From contig NZ_DLNQ01000011.1 in assembly GCF_002479495.1 (NCBI RefSeq), positions 62,721-126,720 on the forward strand: 64,000 nt of DNA, given 5' to 3'. This DNA comes from Brevundimonas sp. UBA7506. GTDB taxonomy: Bacteria > Pseudomonadota > Alphaproteobacteria > Caulobacterales > Caulobacteraceae. Positions 8,002-15,637 of the stretch are shown here, one piece after another; the first letter of the stretch is position 1; each line of letters begins with the position of its first letter. The notes under the pieces were generated by a model. That model saw only the letters and a program-made list of their open reading frames with translations. It was not told the DNA's origin and did not search any database. Made by a program: the position numbers and the translations under genes.

Positions 8002-8868
8002 CTAGATGGCGCCCATGGCCAGGAAGGCGCGTCCGGCGGCGAAGTCCCCCGCCTCGAAGCGAGCCTCGGCCACGCTGTCGTCGCGGAACAGAAACTGGAT
8101 GACGAAGGTCTCGCGCGGGTCCAGTTGGGCCAGGGCGTCGGCGGCTTCGGTCGAGAATGTCCAGACCTCGCCCTGACGCGCGCCCTCGGGCAGCAGGCCC
8201 GGCGCGGCGGAACGGGCCGAGGCGGCGAAGAAGGCCCGGCGCACCGATTCCGGCGGCAGGCCGCCCCCGGTCAGCCAGACGCGCGGCGCCTGTTCGCGAT
8301 CGCGCATGACCAGCCGGGCGGCATAGGGCCTGGGCCGTCCGACGAAGGAGACCACCGCCACCGGCGTCGTCGCCTTCGGGTGCGTGCCCGCCAGACCGAA
8401 GCGCACCGGCGAGCCGCCGGTGGCGCTGTCCTGCACCAATCGCCAGCCAAGGGTCTTGCTTTCGTAGCGGTCCCCGCGCCAGGCGGCGCGATCGCCGGGG
8501 AAGCTCATCCGGGCCGCGCGCGACCAGCCGGCGAAGCCCGCCTCGACCCGCGCCCGCACCCGGCTGAGATCGCCGTCGTCGCAGGCCGTGATCGACGCCT
8601 TGGACCGTGCCCGCGCCGCCGCCGCCGACAGGTCCGCCGCCGGCGTCCCCGCGCGCAGGGCCGCATTGCGCGCCTGCAGGGCCGCTGCATCCAGGGCGGC
8701 GATCAGTTGAGGCTCGAACAGGTCGCACTTCTGATGCGCGGCCAGCATGAAGGCGCGATCATAGAAGGCGTCGGTCACGGCCGCGCCGACGGGCGTCGCC
8801 AGCGTCGTCGCGACGATCGTGGCGGCCAGCATTCTGCTGACGGAACGGGGAGAAAGGCCTATCCTCAT
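8002..8868 (-). CDS. Exported hypothetical protein (288 aa)
   Basis: Starting at ATG 8868 (an in-frame ATG at 8910 gives an unlikely longer N-terminus), the protein has a signal peptide (twin-Arg-free, hydrophobic about residues 13-28, cleavage near VGAAV). The mature region includes a DAFYDRAFMLAAHQKCDLF segment and a helical region, then a beta-rich C-terminal half. Two cysteines (KCDLF and TACDDGD) may pair. No family is recognised. It is divergent from the DUF1491 gene with 56 bases between starts. Confidence 0.7.
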   Translation of the reverse strand: MRIGLSPRSVSRMLAATIVATTLATPVGAAVTDAFYDRAFMLAAHQKCDLFEPQLIAALDAAALQARNAALRAGTPAADLSAAAARARSKASITACDDGDLSRVRARVEAGFAGWSRAARMSFPGDRAAWRGDRYESKTLGWRLVQDSATGGSPVRFGLAGTHPKATTPVAVVSFVGRPRPYAARLVMRDREQAPRVWLTGGGLPPESVRRAFFAASARSAAPGLLPEGARQGEVWTFSTEAADALAQLDPRETFVIQFLFRDDSVAEARFEAGDFAAGRAFLAMGAI

Positions 8869-8924
8869 ACTGATGACCCTAGGGCCGCAAGGTTCCGGTC
8901 CCGTGTCCAAGCAGGGTTAGCGAA

Positions 8925-9257
8925 TTGCTTCTATCCACCGACGTCTGGGCCGGCGCCCTGATCCGCCGCGCCGAACTGGAGGGCGCCTACGCCACCGTGG
9001 TGAAGAAGGGCGACGCGCGCGGCGGGGCCGTGATCGTCAAGGCCTACAACACCGCTGATCGCACGGCCCGCCTCTATACCGAGGCGACCGGCCAGGACGG
9101 CGAGCCCCTGTGGATCCAGCCGGTCGTCAGCGAGATGGAGGACGAGTTGGACGCCTATATCGAACGCCAGCGCCGCTACGACCCCGACCTCTGGGTCGTC
9201 GAGATCGAGGACCGCCAGGGCCGGCACTTCCTGACCGAGAAGGTGCAGGAGGCGTAA
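8925..9257 (+). CDS. DUF1491 family protein
   Basis: A 110-residue cytoplasmic protein matching alphaproteobacterial DUF1491: the N-terminal DVWAGALIRRAELEG, a GDARGGAVIVK strand, and the C-terminal RQRRYDPDLWVVEIEDRQGRHFL signature. The start is TTG at 8925, giving the usual N-terminus. Function is unknown for the family. Confidence 0.9.
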   Translation: MLLSTDVWAGALIRRAELEGAYATVVKKGDARGGAVIVKAYNTADRTARLYTEATGQDGEPLWIQPVVSEMEDELDAYIERQRRYDPDLWVVEIEDRQGRHFLTEKVQEA

Positions 9258-9290
9258 CGGCCGAGAGGATAGACTCGACACCAAGGGGGA

Positions 9291-9527
9291 ATGACATTGA
9301 AATTAAAGATTTTTCTTCAGTTATCAATGATAACGTCAATTTTTATATCTATATACATATACAACTATGAGAGCATTACCCACAAAACTGGGATCATGAT
9401 TTATCCAGTTTCATTCTTCGGGACATGGAAATACACAAGCTTTGTTTTATTTTGCATATATTGGCTCTGGGCAGCATCACTGATTTTGAACGCGGTATAC
9501 TTCTCAACGAAAGGAAAAGAGCCCTAG
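9291..9527 (+). CDS. AT-rich small membrane protein (78 aa), orphan
   Basis: Two hydrophobic helices (about 6-24 and 48-68) with aromatic and isoleucine-rich composition. The ATG is preceded by an AAGGGGGA ribosome site. The coding region is very AT-rich compared with genes on either side, with codons such as ATA, AAA and TTT that are rare here, so it was probably acquired by transfer. No homologous family recognised. It follows DUF1491 by 33 bases, but the composition break makes a functional link unlikely. Confidence 0.6.
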   Translation: MTLKLKIFLQLSMITSIFISIYIYNYESITHKTGIMIYPVSFFGTWKYTSFVLFCIYWLWAASLILNAVYFSTKGKEP

Positions 9528-9603
9528 ACATCCTATTTTCACGGCCCACTTGCCCCGAGGATGACGACGGAAAAAGGTCTGCCTGACCTAAAAATGGTAA
9601 CCG

Positions 9604-9660
9604 TCCTGTTCACCGCGTTCGTGAACGGGACCGCAAGTGAGACGGCTTAAACCTGTCTCA
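9604..9660. other. Two adjacent hairpins downstream of the AT-rich gene
   Basis: GTTCAC (9608-9613) pairs with GTGAAC (9621-9626), and TGAGAC (9638-9643) with GTCTCA (9655-9660). They lie in the 169-base gap between the AT-rich orphan and the next gene. Neither is followed by a clear T-run. They may stop read-through from the AT-rich gene. Confidence 0.3.
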
Positions 9661-9696
9661 TCGGGCCAGAAGGGCCTGCGTAGCGGTGGACGGCCC

Positions 9697-10077
9697 ATGC
9701 TGTTTCTCTTGAACGACGTCGTCTTCGATCTGGACGAGGCCTGCCCGGCCCCGAGCCACGACGTGCGGCGCTTCGAGAAGCTGGACTTCGACTATGTGCT
9801 GGAGATGGGCTGCGACCTGTTCGCCGAGGACCCGATGCTGCACCGGAACGATCCGGCCCGCGCGCGACGTCTGGCCTGGCTGATCGCGCACAAGACCGAG
9901 GGCGTGAACGCCGCCCTGTTCGCCGCCCCTGTCGTCGGCTGCGCCCCCGAACTGGTCGAGCCGCGCTTCTGCGCCCTGCCCGAAATGATCATGCGTCAGC
10001 TTCAGGTCCGCGCCGCCCACGGCGGCCTCAGCGCCGTCGCCGCCGACAAGGCGGTTTGGGGCCGAATGGCGGCCTGA
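9697..10077 (+). CDS. Hypothetical protein (126 aa)
   Basis: Taken from ATG 9697 (an upstream ATG at 9637 would add a non-hydrophobic, repeat-derived lead). It is soluble with no signal peptide. The N-terminal MLFLLNDVVFDLD, the central FDYVLEMGCDLFAEDP and the C-terminal helical segment look like a compact cytoplasmic protein. No motif identifies a function. Confidence 0.7.
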   Translation: MLFLLNDVVFDLDEACPAPSHDVRRFEKLDFDYVLEMGCDLFAEDPMLHRNDPARARRLAWLIAHKTEGVNAALFAAPVVGCAPELVEPRFCALPEMIMRQLQVRAAHGGLSAVAADKAVWGRMAA

Positions 10078-10146
10078 CGCCGCAGCCCCTTCCGTCGAAC
10101 AACGTGGTTCGCTATCCCTGAGACATAGCTATCAGGGACCATCGAC

Positions 10147-11721
10147 GTGAAACTCTTCAACGCCATGCTGCTGCGCCTGAAACGCGGCGCCGCGGTTTCC
10201 GTCCTGTCGGCCCTGGCTGCGACCGCAGCCGGCGTCGCTCCCGCCCACGCGGACTGGCTGAAGGCCGAGAGCGAACGCTTCATCGTCTATAGCGACGGCG
10301 GCGAGAGCAAGCTGCGCGACTTCGTGCAGGAACTCGAGGCCTATGACCGCTTCCTGAGGCTGCGTATGGGGCTGGACGCGAACGAGGCGCCCCCGCGCAA
10401 GCTGCCCATCTATCTGGTCGCTTCGCGACGCGGCCTGACCCAGGTGCGTCCCGACCTGCCCGAGAATGTCGCCGGCTTCTACATGGCCACCGACGAGGAC
10501 ATTTTCGGCATCGCCCTGCGTGACCAGACCGTCAACACGCTGAAGCACGAATATGCGCATCACTTCATGATGCAGAACTTCTCCTATCCCTATCCGGGAT
10601 GGTTCGTGGAGGGCTTCGCCGAATACTACGCCACGGTCGAGGTCGAGAAGTCGCGGATTCTGGTCGGCAAGTACAATGAGAACCGCGCCTACTGGCTTCA
10701 GGCGGCGTCGTGGATGCCGATGGCCGAACTCTTGTCCAAACGTCCGCTCGAGCGCGCGCGCAACCGCGACACCTATTACCCCCTGGCTTGGCTCCTGACC
10801 CATTGGTTCATCGGCGACGCCGACCGGCAGAAGGCGCTGGACGCCTATCTGCGCGACGTCGGGGCGGGCGGCGATCCGGTTGAGGCCATGGAAAGGGCCA
10901 CCGGGTTGAACCCGACCGAGCTGCAACGCACCCTGCGCCGCTACATGAATGGACGGATCCCCTATCAGGCTGTCACCGTGGCCTACCCCCCGACGCCACT
11001 GACCGTGACCCGCCTGCCGCGGTCGGCCGACGACCTGCTGTTGCTGAACCAGAGGCTGAAGGTCGGCGTGCCGGAAGACAAGCGCGCCGCCACCGCCGAG
11101 GAGGTGCGCCGCGCCGCCGCTCGCCATCCCGACGATCCGCTGGCGCTTCTGGCGCTCGGCCACGCCGAACTGCACTTCGGCGACCCCGCCGCAGCCGAGG
11201 CCCCGCTGCAACGTCTGCTGGCGCTGGACCCCAACCACGTCGAAGCCCTGCAATACCTGGCCCGCGCCCGCTTGAAGGCCGCCGCAGACGCGGACAGCCT
11301 GGAAGAGACAGACCGACTGAACGGCGAGGCCCGCGCGTTCCTGCACCGTGCCTATCGCGCCGACGACGCCAACTACGCCACCCTGATGCTGATCGCCGAG
11401 AACCGGAACGGCGGGGAAGGCTATCCTAACGACAACGACGTCGCCGTGCTGGAACAGGCCTTCGCCCTGGCCCCGCAACTCGGCGAGGCCCGGATCAACC
11501 TGGCCCAGGTGCTGATGATCCGCGACCGCAACGCCGAGGCCGTGCCTCTGCTGGAGCCCCTGGTCAACGACCCGCACAGGCCGTCGGCGGGCGCCCGCGC
11601 CTTGCTGCTGCGCGCCAAGGGCATGACCGAGGCCGAGGCGGACGCGGAGGAGGCCGAGATCCTGAAGAAGGGCGAGGCTGAGGGCGAGGACACCCCTTCG
11701 GACAGCCCCGCCGGCGACTGA
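10147..11721 (+). CDS. Exported HExxH metalloprotease-like protein with TPR repeats
   Basis: A 524-aa protein with a signal peptide (to about residue 35, AHAD). A peptidase-like N-terminal domain carries the zinc motif H134-E-Y-A-H138 followed by a WFVEGFAEY segment (E155/E159) that could supply the third ligand, as in gluzincin DUF1570-like proteins. From about residue 330 come helical TPR-type repeats (PDDPLALLALGHAELHFG, then DPNHVEALQYLARARL). The C-terminus is acidic. It probably acts in the periplasm on the envelope; the substrate is unknown. Confidence 0.8.
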   Translation: MKLFNAMLLRLKRGAAVSVLSALAATAAGVAPAHADWLKAESERFIVYSDGGESKLRDFVQELEAYDRFLRLRMGLDANEAPPRKLPIYLVASRRGLTQVRPDLPENVAGFYMATDEDIFGIALRDQTVNTLKHEYAHHFMMQNFSYPYPGWFVEGFAEYYATVEVEKSRILVGKYNENRAYWLQAASWMPMAELLSKRPLERARNRDTYYPLAWLLTHWFIGDADRQKALDAYLRDVGAGGDPVEAMERATGLNPTELQRTLRRYMNGRIPYQAVTVAYPPTPLTVTRLPRSADDLLLLNQRLKVGVPEDKRAATAEEVRRAAARHPDDPLALLALGHAELHFGDPAAAEAPLQRLLALDPNHVEALQYLARARLKAAADADSLEETDRLNGEARAFLHRAYRADDANYATLMLIAENRNGGEGYPNDNDVAVLEQAFALAPQLGEARINLAQVLMIRDRNAEAVPLLEPLVNDPHRPSAGARALLLRAKGMTEAEADAEEAEILKKGEAEGEDTPSDSPAGD

Positions 11722-11734
11722 CCCAGCGGCGGGC

Positions 11735-11872
11735 CTAGATCAAGCCGAACAGGATATGGACCGCCGTCGCCGCCAGGGCGATCAGGCCGAAGCCGCAAAT
11801 CAAGCCGATAACGGGGTGGAGTTCCCTTTCGCTGCGCGCGGGCGGGACCTTGCCCGGATGCACCAGAGCCAT
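11735..11872 (-). CDS. Single-pass membrane microprotein (45 aa)
   Basis: Starts at ATG 11872 behind a GGGAAAGGAAA ribosome site. Residues 1-18 are polar and basic, and residues 20-44 form one hydrophobic helix (GLICGFGLIALAATAVHILFGLI). The frame continues far upstream in the antisense of prfC, but the strong ribosome site fixes this start. It lies between the TPR protein and prfC. Function unknown. Confidence 0.55.
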   Translation of the reverse strand: MALVHPGKVPPARSERELHPVIGLICGFGLIALAATAVHILFGLI

Positions 11873-12016
11873 GTCGTTTCCTTTCCCTTGCGGCGTCGAT
11901 CTCATGGACCGGCGTCTCACAGAAACGAGCATGCCTCTAAAAGCCCCGCTTCGCGAAGGGTCTTTCACGGCATCGTGACAATCGACTTTCGGTCCCGCGC
12001 GCGCTAGGTCCGCGCC

Positions 12017-13663
12017 ATGTCGAAACTGACCCTGCCCGAAGAAGCTGCGCGCCGTCGCACCTTCGCCATCATCGCCCACCCGGACGCCGGCAAGACGACC
12101 CTGACCGAGCACATCCTGCTGGCGGGCGGCGCCGTGCGCGCGGCCGGCGCGGTCAAGGCGCGGGGCGACAACCGCCGGGCGCGCTCGGACTGGATGAAGA
12201 TCGAGAAGGAACGCGGCATTTCGGTCACCGCCTCGGTCATGACGTTCGAGCACGACGGCAAGATGTTCAACCTGCTGGACACGCCGGGGCACGAGGACTT
12301 CTCGGAAGACACCTATCGCACCCTGACCGCCGCCGACTGCGCCATCATGGTGCTGGACGCCGCCAAGGGCATCGAGCCGCAGACGCTGAAGCTGTTCGAG
12401 GTCTGCCGCCTGCGCGACATTCCGATCATCACCTTCATCAACAAGCTGGACCGCGAAGCCCAGGACCCGATGGTCCTGCTGGACGAGATCGCCAGCCGCC
12501 TGCAGCTGGACCCCTCGCCCATCTGGTGGCCGGCCGAGAGCGGCAATCGCCTGCGCGGCATGGTCGAGGTCGGCGGCGACGGCCGCTTCCAGCCCTATAC
12601 GAAGAAGCCTGCCGGCTCGACGGAGGACGTCCCCCACCCCGACGCCCTGCCGCTGGGCGAGGCCGCGCAATACTTCGAGGGCTCCGAACAGGCCGACCTG
12701 ACCGACGCGCTGGAACTGGTCGAGGCGGGCTACAAGCCGTTCGACCGTCAGGCCTTCCTGGAAGGCCACATGACGCCCGTGCTGTGGGGCTCGGCCCTGC
12801 GCCACTTCGGCATCGAGGAGCTGCTGAAGGCCATCGGCGAATGGGCGCCGCCGCCCAAGGTCATGTCGGCCCGCAAGGAGGCCCCGCCCGAGACCCGCAA
12901 CGCCCCCGCGCCCGAGGACCTCACCGTCGAGCCGGGCCGCGACGAGGTCACCGGCTTCGTCTTCAAGGTCCAGGCCAACATGGACCCCAACCACCGCGAC
13001 CGCATCGCCATGTTCCGCATGGCCTCGGGATCGTTCAAGCGCGGCATGAAGCTGAAGGTGCAGAACACCGGCAAGCAGCTGAGCGTCAACGCCCCCATCA
13101 TGTTCTTCGCCTCGGACCGTGAACTGGCCGAGGACGCCTATGCCGGCGACGTGATCGGCATTCCCAACCACGGCGTCCTGCGCGTCGGCGACAGCCTGTC
13201 GGAAAGCGGCCTGGTGCGCTTCGCCGGCCTGCCCAACTTCGCCCCGGAAATCCTGCAGCGCGTCCGCGTCAAGGACCCCCTGAAGGCCAAGCACCTGAAG
13301 AAGGCGCTGGAGGGTCTGGCCGAGGAAGGCGTGACCCAGCTGTTCCGCCCCGAACTGGGCTCGGACTTCATCGTCGGCGCCGTCGGCCAGCTGCAGTTCG
13401 AGGTCATGGCCGACCGCCTGGGCGAGGAATACAACCTCGACGTCGTCTTCGAGCCCAGCCCCTACGCCGAGGCCCGCTGGGTCGCCCCGGCTGGCGACGG
13501 GACCAAGGCCGATCTGGAAGACTTCGCCGGCAAGTACCGCCCGCAGATGGCCGTCGACATCGACCAGAACCCGGTCTTCCTGGCCAAGTCGGCCTGGGAG
13601 ACGGGCTATGTCGCCGAACGCTTCCCCAAGATCAGCCTGACCAAGACCCGGGAACGGGGCTGA
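12017..13663 (+). CDS. prfC: Peptide chain release factor 3
   Basis: RF3 is the GTPase that recycles RF1/RF2 from the ribosome after peptide release. The 548-aa protein has G1 AHPDAGKTTLTE (about residues 20-31), switch I with RGISVTASVM, G3 DTPGHEDF, and G4 NKLDRE, followed by the EF-Tu-like domain II and the RF3 C-terminal domain (LQFEVMADRLGEEYN). The DAGK form of G1 and the length are those of RF3 rather than EF-G. Its stop directly abuts the stop of the convergent fic gene. Confidence 0.97.
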   Translation: MSKLTLPEEAARRRTFAIIAHPDAGKTTLTEHILLAGGAVRAAGAVKARGDNRRARSDWMKIEKERGISVTASVMTFEHDGKMFNLLDTPGHEDFSEDTYRTLTAADCAIMVLDAAKGIEPQTLKLFEVCRLRDIPIITFINKLDREAQDPMVLLDEIASRLQLDPSPIWWPAESGNRLRGMVEVGGDGRFQPYTKKPAGSTEDVPHPDALPLGEAAQYFEGSEQADLTDALELVEAGYKPFDRQAFLEGHMTPVLWGSALRHFGIEELLKAIGEWAPPPKVMSARKEAPPETRNAPAPEDLTVEPGRDEVTGFVFKVQANMDPNHRDRIAMFRMASGSFKRGMKLKVQNTGKQLSVNAPIMFFASDRELAEDAYAGDVIGIPNHGVLRVGDSLSESGLVRFAGLPNFAPEILQRVRVKDPLKAKHLKKALEGLAEEGVTQLFRPELGSDFIVGAVGQLQFEVMADRLGEEYNLDVVFEPSPYAEARWVAPAGDGTKADLEDFAGKYRPQMAVDIDQNPVFLAKSAWETGYVAERFPKISLTKTRERG

Positions 13664-14818
13664 TCAGATATCTCGGAACAGGGCGAGATAGCGCTCATAG
13701 ACGAACAGCCTGTGTCGCTTCTGTCCCGTGACTTCCCGCAGGATTCCAAGTCGCTCCATCTCGGCCACGATGTTGTTGGCGTTGACGAAGCTCACCCCTA
13801 AGGCCTCGGCCGCCTGGTTCACATCCAGATATGGATCCTGGAAAAGCCCCTCCAACAGGGTCAGCGCCTTGCCGACTCTCGCCCCCATGGCACCCACCAC
13901 TGCGTCCCGATGCTCTTCTCTTAGGGCCAGAATGTTGCGCACCGTGCGGGCGGCATCCTGCGCAGCCTCGGTGACACACTCCAGAAAGAAAACGAGCCAG
14001 GGTTCCCACTCGCCACGATCCCGAACCGCCTGAAGCCGCTCGTAGTATTCCTGCCGTCGCTTTTTCAGCGCCAAGGAAACATAAAGCACCGGCTTGCTGA
14101 GCACTTGGTTCTCACAGAGCAGGAAGGTGATCAGCAGTCGTCCCAGCCGCCCGTTCCCGTCCACGAAGGGGTGAATGGTTTCGAACTGAGCGTGCGCCAG
14201 GCCGATGCGGATCAGCAAGGCCAAGTCGCTAGGCGCATGCAGGAAGCGCTCCAGATCAGCCACATGCTCCGCCACCGTTTCAGGCGGGGGCGGCACGAAG
14301 ACAGCGTCGGCCAGGGTCGCATTCTGCGGGCCGATCCAATTCTGCGTCGTGCGAAACTCACCTGGGGTCGCATGCCCTCCCCTGACATCCTGCATGAGCC
14401 GCGCATGGATCTCTCGGAGCAGGCGCGACGACAGTGGCAGCGTCTTGAGTCGCTCGATGCCGGCGGTGAGCGCAGCGACATAATTGATGACTTCGTTAAC
14501 GTCTCCAACCGGCCGTTCGCCTGAGAAACGGGCCTCAGCTGCGACCAGATCGTCCATCGATGCTTGCGTGCCCTCGATCTGACTCGACAGCACCGCCTCA
14601 CGTCGCACGTACATGGCGGTGAACAATTCTGGATGCGGCAGCGTGGCGACAGCCCCATCGAGACGACCTAGAGCCACATCCGCCTTGCTGAGCGCGGCGG
14701 CCATTGCCCCTGCAGCATCAAGGGTCAATGGTGGCAAAGGCGCTGGAATGAAGGCGCGATAACCGCGCAACTGGCGGACATATCGTCCGGCACGGTTGGC
14801 TTGCAGCTCACCACTCAT
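13664..14818 (-). CDS. Fic family AMP-transferase with autoinhibitory helix and C-terminal winged helix
   Basis: Fic enzymes transfer AMP (or related groups) to protein hydroxyls. From ATG 14818 the protein is 384 aa. An N-terminal Fic_N region contains the inhibitory motif S78-S-Q-I-E82-G83, typical of class II Fic proteins whose N-terminal helix blocks the ATP site. The catalytic motif H216-P-F-V-D-G-N-G-R-L-G-R is intact. The last ~70 residues form a winged helix-turn-helix (LDVNQAAEALGVSFVNANNIVAEMERLG) suggesting self-regulation or DNA binding. A TTG at 14851 would add 11 residues. The target is unknown, and no antitoxin gene is adjacent, as expected for the fused inhibitor. Confidence 0.93.
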   Translation of the reverse strand: MSGELQANRAGRYVRQLRGYRAFIPAPLPPLTLDAAGAMAAALSKADVALGRLDGAVATLPHPELFTAMYVRREAVLSSQIEGTQASMDDLVAAEARFSGERPVGDVNEVINYVAALTAGIERLKTLPLSSRLLREIHARLMQDVRGGHATPGEFRTTQNWIGPQNATLADAVFVPPPPETVAEHVADLERFLHAPSDLALLIRIGLAHAQFETIHPFVDGNGRLGRLLITFLLCENQVLSKPVLYVSLALKKRRQEYYERLQAVRDRGEWEPWLVFFLECVTEAAQDAARTVRNILALREEHRDAVVGAMGARVGKALTLLEGLFQDPYLDVNQAAEALGVSFVNANNIVAEMERLGILREVTGQKRHRLFVYERYLALFRDI

Positions 14819-14922
14819 GTTTTCCGTCCGGCGAATATGTTCAACGATCAAGAGCCATACTATCCAGATCGTTTAACATGGCTAGGCCCGTACGTTTTAA
14901 TTGTCGGTTCGAACAACACGAA

Positions 14923-14951
14923 AGCCGTCGCCTCAACGGCAACGGCTCTTT
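14923..14951 (+). terminator. Hairpin with T-rich tail, possible terminator
   Basis: AGCCGT (14923-14928) and ACGGCT (14942-14947) bracket a loop and are followed by CTTTTC. A second pairing GCCGT/ACGGC within the loop is also possible. No rightward gene ends nearby, so its use is unclear. Confidence 0.3.
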
Positions 14952-14974
14952 TCGAATCGAAGATTCAGTTCAAC

Positions 14975-15577
14975 TCACGCTGAAGCCGCCGCCTCCCGCT
15001 TCGGGGCGATCTCGAAGCGGGCCATGAACCACTGGACCAGAGGGCCGTTGGCCAGGGCGTAGAGGACGGTTCCGACCCCGGCCACGCCGCCCAGCAGCCA
15101 GCCGAGGCACAGGACCGCAACCTCGATCGCCGTGCGCGCCCAGCCGATGCGCCAGCCGGTGATCCGCACCAGGCCTGTGGTCAGTCCGTCGCGCGGACCG
15201 GGGCCGAGGCCTGCGCCGATATAGGCCGCCGTCGCCGCCCCGTTCAGCACGATGGCCGCCGCCAGGAAGGCGATCCGCAGCGCCAGCCCCTCGATGGGCG
15301 GCAGGGCCCACAGGGCCACATCCGCCGCCGTGCCGATCAGCAGGACGTTGCAGATGGTGCCCACGCCCGGCTTCTGGCGCAGGGGGATCCAGACCAGCAG
15401 GACCAGCAACCCGACCAGGTTGACCACCATGCCGAGACTGATCCCCGTCCGTTCCGACAGGCCCTGATGCAGGACGCTCCACGGATTGAGGCCCAGATCG
15501 GCCCGGACCATGAGGGCCAAGGACGCTCCATAGAGCAGGAGGCCGATCTGGAGCTGGATGAAGCGACGCATGAACAT
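14975..15577 (-). CDS. YczE/YitT-type membrane protein
   Basis: A 200-aa integral membrane protein with about five helices. The N-terminal LQIGLLLYGASLALMVRADLGLNPWSVLHQGLS and the GAGLGPGPRDGLTTGL segment are diagnostic for the YczE/YyaS family. Its substrate is unknown. It is divergent from a MocR-type regulator 60 bases away; the same pairing (yczR-yczE) is known in Bacillus, so the regulator probably controls it. Confidence 0.85.
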   Translation of the reverse strand: MFMRRFIQLQIGLLLYGASLALMVRADLGLNPWSVLHQGLSERTGISLGMVVNLVGLLVLLVWIPLRQKPGVGTICNVLLIGTAADVALWALPPIEGLALRIAFLAAAIVLNGAATAAYIGAGLGPGPRDGLTTGLVRITGWRIGWARTAIEVAVLCLGWLLGGVAGVGTVLYALANGPLVQWFMARFEIAPKREAAASA

Positions 15578-15637
15578 GGGGCCATAGAGCGCGTCATTGG
15601 CCTTGTTTTATAGGGCCGCTTTCGCAAGGATGGCCTT
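15578..15637. promoter_or_regulatory. Shared promoter region of the yczE/mocR pair
   Basis: Sixty bases separate the two divergent starts. The segment holds repeated GGCC-containing units (GGCCATAG just inside, TTGGCCTT at 15598-15605, AGGGCC at 15613-15618, ATGGCCTT at 15630-15637) that could be the regulator's operator repeats. The pattern is suggestive only. Confidence 0.35.

Noticed and set aside
14905..14955. Possible tRNA (GGTTCGAA T-loop-like sequence)
   Set aside because: No acceptor, anticodon or D-arm pairing can be built around it.
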